From assembly GCA_943736015.1 (NCBI GenBank), contig OX031066.1, positions 8,064,245-8,128,244 of the forward strand: a stretch of DNA of 64,000 nucleotides. The letters are read 5' to 3'. Origin of the DNA: Tridacna crocea (lineage: Eukaryota; Mollusca; Bivalvia; Cardiida; Cardiidae). How positions within the stretch are numbered: position 1 is the stretch's first letter; each line of letters starts with the position of its first letter. Below, one piece after another: positions 54,910 through 62,649 of this stretch. The notes below the pieces were generated by a model, which was given only the letters and a program-made list of their open reading frames with translations, searched no databases and was not told where the DNA came from. Position numbers and translations under genes: made by a program.

Positions 54910-55117
54910 TTAACCCTTTACCAAACAATCCCTGGTTTTCAGGACTCCAGAGACAGAAGTTGTTTGAAAACATGGTAACCAGCATTTTCTCCTTTTCCCA
55001 CAATGTTTTCTACCCTTCACAAATTAAATTTCATTTTTTGTGTCACATTAATTTTGTCATCTGCAAAAGCTTTCAATTTGGACAAGTCTAAAACTTTGTT
55101 GTTCCGTAAGGAGTTAA
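54910..55117 (+). repeat. LT1 hairpin MITE with a deletion
   Basis: TTTAACCCTTTACCAAACAA at the left. The left hairpin arm is deleted (GAAAACATGGTAACCAGCAT), so the fold is lost. The right end is TTGTTCCGTAAGGAGTTAA. Confidence 0.8.
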
Positions 55118-55153
55118 CAGAACTTTATGTTAACTTTCTTACTGAGGTAATTT

Positions 55154-55380
55154 AATCCATTACCACACTATCCCTACTTTCGACGATCCTGAGAAAGAAG
55201 CCTTTAGAAAACATTGTGCGAAAAGGAGAAAATGCTGGTTACCAGCATTTTCTCCTTTTCCCACAATGTTTTCTACCCTTCACAACACATATTTCAAATT
55301 TTCAGTCATTATTATTTTGTTGTCTGCAATTGCTATCGATTTGGACCAGCCTAAAATATTGTCCTTTTGTGATGAGTTAA
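55154..55380 (+). repeat. LT1 hairpin MITE, full copy
   Basis: TTAATCCATTACCACACTAT, perfect centre GAAAATGCTGGTTACCAGCA, and end TCCTTTTGTGATGAGTTAA. Confidence 0.88.
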
Positions 55381-55448
55381 ACTGAGGTTGTTGATAAAAA
55401 ATTATAAGATAAAGTCTTATATGTAAATATCTTAAGTTTTTGACAAAC

Positions 55449-55526
55449 TATTTCCTCTGGAAGTTGATGAGTATTAATCCTCTCTTCTTCACCTTCACTA
55501 GCAGTATCAGTGCTTGAGTTAAGAAT
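55449..55526 (-). pseudogene. Possible small exon of the SWIM-YqaJ gene
   Basis: After acceptor TTTTCTTCAG the minus strand reads ILNSSTDTASEGEEER and NTHQLPEE before a GT. An acidic linker of this kind lies between the SWIM and YqaJ parts in related proteins. Both boundaries are uncertain. Confidence 0.35.
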
Positions 55527-55644
55527 CTGAAGAAAATGAATTAAATAGTTTTTCATGTATGTTGGGTTATTTTTTATCCTTTTTATCCTTTGCTTTTCAT
55601 TCTAACCTTCACAATGCTAAATTCAAGTAAACTTGCTTTTACCA

Positions 55645-55707
55645 TCAGTGCAGATCAAGATCAGACTACACAGAGCATGCAGACTAATCTTTGATCTATA
55701 TTGTCCA
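55645..55707. repeat. Solo palindrome, family C
   Basis: CAGTGCAGATCAAGATCAGA is mirrored by CTAATCTTTGATCTATATTG. It lies inside an intron of the SWIM-YqaJ gene. Confidence 0.75.
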
Positions 55708-55964
55708 ATACCTTACTACAGGTTATGGTTGAAACAACCTTGCACAATGTTTGAAAAAAGTTCATCATGTTTACTCAGCATTGTAAATGTTGACAAAAGT
55801 CAACGTAAATGTTAAAGAATACATTTGTCAACCACCTGAAAGATTGGCACAGTGCTGTCCCTGTGATTATTTTCAACAATGAAAAAGACACTGCATGTAA
55901 ATGTTACTTATTTCAAAGAAGCTCCAAGAATGGTTTTCATCAATGTTGAAATTTTAGTGCTTAC

Positions 55965-56128
55965 CATCAGCAAGCCTTTTTCATGAAGTAATTGCTTCAA
56001 GTCTTCTTTTAAGGCAGTGGTATCTAAGATGGCCTTTTTCATTCGTACACTGTACCCATCATAGTTTTCAAGAGGTCTTTTTCGTCATACAGAGCGTCCA
56101 AATACATGTTTTTGGACAACACGAACAC
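55965..56128 (-). pseudogene. Middle exon of the SWIM-YqaJ gene
   Basis: Bounded by acceptor TCCCATTTCAG and donor GATG followed by GTAAGC, both strong. The frame reads VRVVQKHVFGRSV, an in-frame TGA at 56,085-56,087, then RKRPLENYDGYSVRMKKAIL and LKQLLHEKGLLM. The TGA looks like a CGA-to-TGA change. The product is the basic and helical linker following the SWIM domain. Confidence 0.6.
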
Positions 56129-56129
56129 C

Positions 56130-56545
56130 TGAAATGGGAGAATCAGATTTTTTGTAAAAATGTTAAAAGAACACAGTTTGATTAGCATGGATCTTTTGTT
56201 CACCAAACATTTTGGTTTCCATTCTTAGTCCAAGTTTATTTCCAAATGCATAACAGGGTTAGTGAGGCTCAGTGGTTAAAGCTTGTAATCTCAGACCTGT
56301 GAGGTATTGTGGTCACACTGATTGTGGTTCAAAGTTTCAAGTCCCAACAACAGACCTTCTGGTCACATGAGAAATATAAAATGAAAAAAAAAATGTCGAA
56401 AGCGACAGCAAACATTATAAATACACTTCGAAAGCGATGCAAAGCATCACACAAATGTCACAAATTTTCAGAACAAATGGGGAAAGCTTCTGATGTTTGT
56501 TGTAGTACTGTACATTGTATAATGAAAATGCACAAGACCTCTATT
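56130..56545. other. Intron sequence, possible SINE trace
   Basis: AGTGGTTAAAGCTTG and GTGGTTCAAAGTTTCAAG near 56,270-56,340 faintly resemble tRNA-type A and B boxes. Otherwise nothing. Confidence 0.3.
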
Positions 56546-56547
56546 TT

Positions 56548-56700
56548 AACTCTACCACACAATCCTGACTTTAAACAACCCAAACAAAGAAGCATTTTGA
56601 AAACATTGTGGGAAAAGGAGAAAATGCTGATAACCAGCATTTTCTCCATTTCCCGCATTGTTTTCTACCCTATCAAAGACATTTTATAGATTTTTTATCA
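56548..56700 (+). repeat. LT1-like MITE, partial
   Basis: TTAACTCTACCACACAATCC, centre GAAAATGCTGATAACCAGCA, then TTGTTTTCTACCCTATCAAA. The right half is missing. It lies just before the donor of the SWIM exon. Confidence 0.8.
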
Positions 56701-56726
56701 CAACTGGACAATGTAAAAAAAAATAC

Positions 56727-57368
56727 CTGTTTTTATGGGTTTGGTTAGCTTCCTTGCTTTTCTTGAAGGCAGGTGCTATTTCTGTTCCTTGGAAGTGCAG
56801 CTTTCTGGTGCATCATTTAAAGATTCTTGAAAGTCCAATAGGCCAAAAAGTACAATGGCTATATGATTGCACTTTCCTCCAAGTCCTGCTGCACATAAAT
56901 CTGTACTTTCCTTTCATAACTTCACCAGTGCTGTTTTTTAAAACTAAATCTGTTTGAAATGTCTTGCTCTTGTATGATGACAACACCATTCCGCTGACAT
57001 GTGTGTAGTCTTCCAGTTTATTAAATTTTACATCACTTACATGACCAGATTTAAAAAAGTTAAAACCTTTCCTCAGTGGTTTCTGGGCAACAGGCAAATC
57101 TGTGATTGTAACAGAGTCTTCATTGTCAGAGTCTGCAGCATGAACTATCATTAATTTTCTTTTAACTAGATAGTCAACTATGCAAGCATAGTTGAAACCT
57201 CTTGGAATAGAACCCATATTTGTTGTCCAGTTTCTCAGTAATGGAAGTGGAAAATTAATATCTTTACGGATTCCGCAGTCTGCCTCAGTTAACACATTCT
57301 GACTACATTCTGATCCATCCAGGTCAACAACAAACTTTGAAAGTCCATTCTCTTGAAGATCTTTCACC
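56727..57368 (-). pseudogene. SWIM zinc-finger exon of the second transposon protein
   Basis: The exon starts after acceptor GTTTGATATTTCAG. It reads VKDLQENGLSKFVVDLDGSE, FNYACIVDYLVKRK and RKGFNFFKSGHVSDVKF, the conserved block before SWIM fingers in ISL2EU and related proteins. A one-base shift near 56,890-56,910 separates this from LCAAGLGGKCNHIAIVLFGL, whose Cys and Cys-x-His spacing is the SWIM finger; the first cysteine seems lost. A further TAG at 56,776-56,778 precedes HLPSRKARKLTKPI and the donor (ACAG, then GTATTT). SWIM fingers bind DNA or protein. The gene is thus broken at two or more points. Confidence 0.8.
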
Positions 57369-57744
57369 CTGAAATATCAAACAATGCACAATATTTTAAA
57401 AGTTATTCTGTACATCAAGTGTAGAATGTTACTAGTCCTAGCTTCTATGTGATAGGCTTTTCAAGTTATAAGTATGCTAGCCTATAGTTAGATATATTTA
57501 TAAATAAATAAATCATTAATAAATGCCATTTACAGGTGTTAAATTTATTAATAACAGCTGAATGGGAATCTAGTGCATATTGCTTAAGTTTACATATGCT
57601 GAAGTCATCTTTTTCCACATTGGTTTAGACCAAATACAGAAAATATTCTTGTGGAAAATAACTAGAGGCGCTTGAGCACCTGTATCGCTCCACAGGCCTG
57701 ATTTTTCTGTAACGGTGAAGAGAAGTTTTTAACAATTACCATTC

Positions 57745-57944
57745 ATTACTGCATTTTAAGAAAAAAGGCTATGAAAAACATTGTGAGAAAAGAAGAAAAT
57801 AAAAGTAACCTGCATTTTCTTAGTTTTACACAATAATTTCTACCCTTTTTGATACAAGTTTTACTAATTTGAAGATTTATGTTGTCTGCAACATCTTTCA
57901 ATTATGGCCAGTTATAAAGATTTTGTCGTCTGGTTATAGTTAAC
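57745..57944 (+). repeat. LT1-like MITE, decayed
   Basis: AAAAACATTGTGAGAAAAGA, AAAGTAACCTGCATTTTCTT and end TTTTGTCGTCTGGTTATAGT-TAAC. Confidence 0.65.
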
Positions 57945-58140
57945 TCATTACCAAACGACAACATTTTAGGGTTGCCCAAATGGAAAGCATTTGTAGATGA
58001 AAAAATAAAAGTGACTGAAAATTTGAAAGTTGTTCTGTGAAGGGTAGATAACATTGTGGGAAAAGGTTACCAGCATTTTCTCCTTTTCCCACAATCTTTT
58101 CTAAAGTCTTCTTTGTCAGGGATCAGTTTGATTGGATAAC
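57941..58140 (-). repeat. LT1-like MITE, reverse
   Basis: TTAACTCATTACCAAACGAC at the left. The left hairpin arm is deleted (GGGAAAAGGTTACCAGCATT). It shares its TTAAC with the end of the neighbouring copy, so the two are end to end. Confidence 0.75.
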
Positions 58141-58287
58141 AAAATGCCTTATCACAACAGTAAAGCCCTGTCCCTCTTTGTACTAGGTCACCAGTAGGTC
58201 AACAAACCTTTACCAGAACTAATCAAAGTGCAGAGGTTCTCTTGTTTTATATGAAAAGGATTATAGATTATGTAAAGCAACCATCTT

Positions 58288-58512
58288 TAACTCTTTACCA
58301 AACGACAAAATTTGGGATGTGACCAAACTGAAAGCATTTGCAGACAACAAATTAAACATTGATGAAATGATTATTTCTCTCTTTGATGGAGTAGAAAACA
58401 CTGAGGGAAAAGGAGAAAATGCTGATTACCAGCATTTTCTCCTTTTCCAAGAGTGTTTTCCAAAGACTTCTTCTTTAGGGTCGTTAAAAGTCAGGATTGT
58501 ATGGTAAAGACT
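58288..58512 (-). repeat. LT1 hairpin MITE, reverse
   Basis: TTTAACTCTTTACCAAACGA at the left, centre GAAAATGCTGATTACCAGCA, and GATTGTATGGTAAAGACTTA at the right. Confidence 0.82.
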
Positions 58513-59275
58513 TACCACCATAGGAACTAACCTGCAATACAACAATGAAATCAAAACGAACAGTTTGAGAGAAGAAATTTTTCAAAGATTTTACTTTATA
58601 CCATAAAAGGAAAATGAGTCTCCCATAAAAGCCATGTTTTTTGATGGATCTTTTTTTTTAAGGAATTCTGTAGACCTCTATCTAAGGAACATTCCTGCAA
58701 AATAGTGATGCTGTCCAATTAGTGGTTTGGGAGGAGAAGATTTTTAAAGGTTTTTTACTTTGGTTGCCATGGAAACCAGAATTATTCATGGAACACAGTT
58801 ATTTGAAGAAATTTGAAAGAGGACCACCTAAGGAACATTCCTGTGAAATTTGGTAAAAAATCCAGTCAATAGTTTCTGAGGAGAAGTTTTTTAAAGAAAA
58901 AGTTTACGGACGCACGCACGGACGAACGAACGGACGGACGAACGGACGGACGCATGACGGACACAACGCCATGACAATAGCTCGCTGGCCTTCGGCAAGT
59001 GGAGCTAAAAACCGCCAGCACATAGAAGGAAATGGATCTTAGGGGAACCCCGAATCGTAGGCCAAAACATCAAAGTTACGGACCCGTAACCATTGGAATT
59101 CCCTTTCAAAAGAATATCCACAACTTAGGCTTTGGATGCATGATAAACAGTTTAGTGTATAATCAGTCTATATGGGCGATGTCTGAAAAACATAAGGACG
59201 GCGATTCAAACTCGCTCAGAGTCACAGCTCGTCGCGCAAGTGGGCAAGATATTTCTCTTAATTTACCTGTTAATA

Positions 59276-59444
59276 AATCTCTTTTTTGAACAACTTGTGT
59301 TCGCCGCAAAGCCTCAACAATTCAGCCTTCTTGCGAGATCCTTTGCATCGTTGTCCTCAACAACTGGATCAGGTAGTGCGGCGCCTTTTATATCTTCTTC
59401 TCATAGTTTCACTATTCTGTCCACCATATTCACGAATCAATAAA
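59276..59444 (-). pseudogene. Possible first exon of the SWIM-YqaJ gene
   Basis: From an ATG near 59,430 the minus strand reads MVDRIVKL, a TGA, EEDIKGAALPDPVVEDNDAK, DLARRLNC, another TGA, then GFAANTSCSKKRF and INR before a GT. The pattern (Leu-x-x-Arg-Leu, Gly-Phe, Lys-Lys-x-x) is reminiscent of a SAP-type DNA-binding motif. It is placed correctly behind the right-hand CCAAT box. Two in-frame stops and unclear boundaries keep confidence low. Confidence 0.35.
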
Positions 59445-59488
59445 TGTCTACTTCCATCTTGAAACAATGGCTTCCGTTCATGATTCTG

Positions 59489-59493
59489 ATTGG
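59489..59493 (-). promoter_or_regulatory. CCAAT box, second gene promoter
   Basis: CACCAATCAGA on the minus strand, directly inside the right terminal array, mirrors the CCAAT box at the other end. Confidence 0.55.
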
Positions 59494-59496
59494 TGG

Positions 59497-59772
59497 ATTA
59501 TTACGTGCGCACGTAATAACTAATACGTGCGCACGTAATACTATTGCGTGCGCACGTATTAACTAATACGTGGGCACGTAATAACTAATACGTGCGCACG
59601 CAATAGTATTACGTGCGCACGCAGTAGCTAATACGTGCGCACGTATTAACTAATACGTGCGCACGTAATACTATTGCGTGCGCACGTATTAACTATTACG
59701 TGGGCACGTAATAACTATTACGTGCGCACGTAGTATAAAATATATCTTCCATGTCACTTTTGTGCCACCGTA
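59497..59772 (-). repeat. Right terminal inverted repeat with 11-unit palindromic array
   Basis: Eleven units of the ACGTGCGCACGT palindrome, then TATAAAATATATCTTCCATG and TCACTTTTGTGCCACCGTA. Positions 59,526-59,772 are the exact reverse complement of 48,237-48,483. Confidence 0.95.
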
Positions 59773-59778
59773 GGTCTA
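59773..59778 (+). repeat. Target duplication, right (GGTCTA)
   Basis: GGTCTA immediately follows the right end and equals the six bases before the left end. Confidence 0.75.
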
Positions 59779-60033
59779 AGATGTAAATGCACACTTTACA
59801 AGTAACCAAGAAAATTGAAAGGTTTCCTGAGCCGTTCGGTACGTTGTAATTCGGATAGAAAGAAATACAGCAGTCGTTGTTTAATTGCAGGTGCTTTTAC
59901 TTACTGGAAAATATGATTACATTTCAAACTTTTCTTTTATCAGTTAACAAAGTATATTGATATTAGAATACATCATGTAATGGAAAATGAAATTTCATTG
60001 ATGTTACATATCAACCAATTCGTATACATGCAG

Positions 60034-60214
60034 GTGTAGTGCAGAGAAATTACCCTTCCAAACAAAATGACCCATGGGTCATTTCTCTACGCAGAAGTAG
60101 AATAGTGACCCGGGTCATTCCTCTACGTGGTGAAATGACTTCTTGGTTCATTTCTCTACGTAGAATAATGACCCTTGTCATTTTGTAGGGAAGGATCATT
60201 TCTCTGCATTACAC
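60034..60214. repeat. Fold-back MITE with CATTTCTCTACG repeats
   Basis: GTGTAGTGCAGAGAAATTAC with CCTTCCAAACAAAATGAC at the left is mirrored by TCATTTTGTAGGGAAGGATC with TTTCTCTGCATTACAC at the right. The interior carries several TGACCC..TCATTTCTCTACG blocks that pair with each other. Confidence 0.8.
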
Positions 60215-60855
60215 GGGCAATTATTAAAACTACAATGGATGAAGAATACAATATAGAAACGTCTAACTTCATCTACACAATCTAAACGAGCAGAACACAA
60301 ATTTTCATAGTCATTTTCAAATATTGACATTCTATCTAGTCCCAGTGGTTTGTAACGTTTTTATCCAATTCAAGTGTAATACTGTTCATAATTGTTGCAT
60401 AAAGTATGAAAGTTTGAAAATATATAGAAAATGTAGAAGTATCTTAAACATGAGCTCTCCCTGTCAGGTCGGAATTCCATTATTTTAACTCCTCACGACA
60501 GCGTATAGTCAAGTGCGGTGAGATCGGCATCTAAGTAGTCTGATATTGATCTAAATTATAGTCTACTCGGTAATAAAAAGTTTAGCCAAATGTTCGACGA
60601 TTCATGAGATAGATCTATATTTATAAAACTTAATGGAAAATAAGGTGTATCATGCATAGACTACGATCATTGCTTTGGAAACCTGTGCGCTATGCTAAGC
60701 AACGTATTGCAAAATGCATTAAAGTTACATGTAGACATAGGTTTTTTTTAGCACAGCAAAACCCGCTGCTAAACTTTTTCTTTTTTCTTTTTTTTCTTTT
60801 ATATTCGTGAATATTTACGATCATTATACTAGAGCAACGTATCCTCACTTCGACC
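60215..60855. other. No recognised feature
   Basis: Nothing identified. Confidence 0.4.
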
Positions 60856-61292
60856 CTCTCCTATCATCGACACTGCAGCTTTTCTCTGTTTACATATAAT
60901 TATTATGCCATTCGATTACATTGGGAAGTTTAATAATGATGTCACACATATTTTACTTCCTCGGTGCCATTTTAGGTTGTTTATAAACAAGAAAGGAAAT
61001 ATTTTGTTTATTTGTCGGCGATCTTACAGATCTGGCTAAGGTGACATGATTTTTTATAGGTACACCATGTTGTTAATCAAGCTGTAAAACATGCATTATT
61101 GATTCTTTTCAGATGTAAATGTCCTATTATACCTTTGTCCACTTGTTTTAAGTTATAACCACGCTCTGTTTGGCAAATATTGAGGGTTTTGATAATAGGA
61201 AATAGTGTTAGCATCACTTTCCTATTATCGACACCCCTCTGTGACCATAAGTTTTATGTAGCAAGATTAAGTCATGAAACGTTTCTATCCTC

Positions 61293-61769
61293 TTGTGGAT
61301 GATGTCAACACAACTACCAAAAGCAATAACGGGTGTTAGGGCCAAAGAAATGCTTAAAGAAAGAGAGAATAAGAGAGAGAATAAGGAAATACAAGAGGAA
61401 GAAGCCAAAGCAAATCGGAAAGAGGAGAGTTTACAGAAGAAAATCCATAACGAGGACGAAAAGAGAAGAAAGAAAAATTGCCAGGGAAGAGGAGAGAACG
61501 ATGAAAGCTTACAGAATAGCTCAAGAAGAAAGAAGAGAAAGGTTAAGTATGATGAAAGTGATTCGGAGAATGCAAATGATGATAACAAGTTCCTGTGTGC
61601 TGACGGTAGTAATGATCTCCGAGATGAATTTGACATGTGCCCAGTATGGTGCAAGGGAGACCGGCATCCATCTTGTTGGGTGAGATGTGAAATAAGCGAT
61701 ACACGGTTGCATTTTATGTGCCGACATCGTCCAGAATACGAGCTACCAGATGAGGATGAAAGGAAATAA
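61293..61769 (+). pseudogene. C-terminal fragment of a Tigger/pogo-like transposase
   Basis: The frame runs from about 61,293 to a TAA at 61,767. It has TGVRAKEMLKERENKRENKE, a long Lys/Glu/Arg coiled coil, an acidic YDESDSENANDDNKF linker, and a Cys/His-rich end with FDMCPVWCKGDRHPSCWVRC and HFMCRHRP. Highly charged tails of this kind, sometimes with a small zinc-binding end, follow the DDE domain in pogo/Tigger and Jerky proteins. No DDE core is visible upstream and no ATG or clear acceptor was confirmed. It could instead be the last exon of a host gene derived from such a transposase. Confidence 0.45.
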
Positions 61770-62284
61770 ACGTGAATTTGTCTGTGTAATGAATCAGTGA
61801 TTTGAGTTTACGTGGAGTTTCCTTCCTATCAAAGGTGTAAAGTATTAGCTTGCTTCAACTGGGCCTCATTTTACTACGGTAGTTACGAACGAAATTTGCC
61901 CAACTTCTATGTAAGTGCATCATAACACTGGTATCAATCCGAGCAGCACTGCAAGATAGGGCCTAACTATCATGATTATTTACCCAAAAAAATCTATAGC
62001 GACAAATCAAACTTTCCTGAAATTGTATCTATTCATCTTATGTAGGTCAACCTTTTAGGAAACTTTGATTTATCGCAATGGTTTTCAAAAGTAGGCCAAG
62101 AATGATAGTTGTCTCGTATCTTGTAGCAAAAATATGCCGTCAGACTATAGTTACGTGAAACTTGTGCAAATTTGTACGTTGTTGTGTTAGTTAAGTGGGA
62201 CCCTGGCAGGAAGCATTTTTGTTGAAATATGTTTCAATGAAATAGGAAGGGTGTTTAAAATACCATTGAAATTTGTTTTGGTAT

Positions 62285-62385
62285 TACTGATTTAACGCTT
62301 TACCTGACGACAAAATTTTGGACTTGACTAAAGCATTTATAGGCAACAAAATCATGAAATATTCCATGATGGAAAGGGGTTAAAC
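62285..62385 (-). repeat. LT1 remnant
   Basis: TTTAACGCTTTACCTGACGA, CAAAATTTTGGACTTGACTA and GCATTTATAGGCAACAAAAT are the end and body of a reverse LT1 copy. The hairpin part is absent. Confidence 0.6.
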
Positions 62386-62649
62386 TGTTTTGTAAAGAAT
62401 TCTTGTGGGTGTCTGCAGTAGGAGTTGAATGGTGTCGATGATAGGAACCTTTGTTAAATTCCATCAAATTGAGAGTAGCTGTTTCAAGGCATTTCATTGG
62501 ACGAGTTTTCTTCGTTTGAACCTAGTCATGGCATGAAATATCCAATGAATTCTTGCTTTATAAACAAGGTTATTTTCCGATCGGAAAAACATATTGCATG
62601 CCGAAATTCACGTTGGACTGCTTAAGGTGTCGATAATAGGGTACTTTGC

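Larger units (their letters stand above)
57660..59010. repeat. Older repeat with GACGGACG-rich end, interrupted by LT1 copies
   Basis: AACTAGAGGCGCTTGAGCAC at 57,661 and a right edge with ACGGACGGACGAACGGACGG (58,925) and GGCCTTCGGCAAGTGGAGCT (58,989). The left text CTCCACAGG and right AGTGGAGCT are loosely complementary. Two copies of TTTCTGAGGAGAAG-like text suggest internal repeats. From memory such sequences are frequent in molluscan introns. The boundaries are uncertain. Confidence 0.45.
48237..59772. mobile_element. 11.5 kb ISL2EU-like DNA transposon with THAP-DDE transposase and SWIM-YqaJ genes
   Basis: Ends TACGGTGGCACAAAAGTGAC are exact inverted repeats, and identity extends over 247 bases without a mismatch. 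Two convergent intron-containing genes fill the element: a THAP plus DDE transposase (plus strand, 48.69-52.50 kb) and a SWIM zinc finger plus YqaJ nuclease protein (minus strand, 59.44-54.07 kb). This gene pair is known from the ISL2EU/IS4EU superfamily of animal transposons. Both genes are disabled here. Many LT1 and LT2 hairpin repeats and another repeat have inserted inside, explaining part of the length. Confidence 0.88.
60860..62640. mobile_element. Possible Tigger/pogo-like element remnant
   Basis: CCTATCATCGACAC (60,860) and CCTATTATCGACACC (61,222) lie to the left of a transposase-like C-terminal frame. Their complements GGTGTCGATGATAGG (62,431) and GGTGTCGATAATAGG (62,626) lie to the right. 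Paired direct and inverted motifs around a transposase fragment suggest the binding ends of a DNA transposon. Outer limits and target duplication were not determined. Confidence 0.45.

Noticed and set aside
59032-59289. 86-codon open frame inside the transposon
   Set aside because: Overlaps the presumed 5' part of the second gene on the other strand and matches no ISL2EU protein part.
48237-59772. Polinton/Maverick, because of the 6 bp target duplication and size
   Set aside because: No DNA polymerase B, retroviral-type integrase, ATPase or capsid frames; the genes are THAP-DDE and SWIM-YqaJ.
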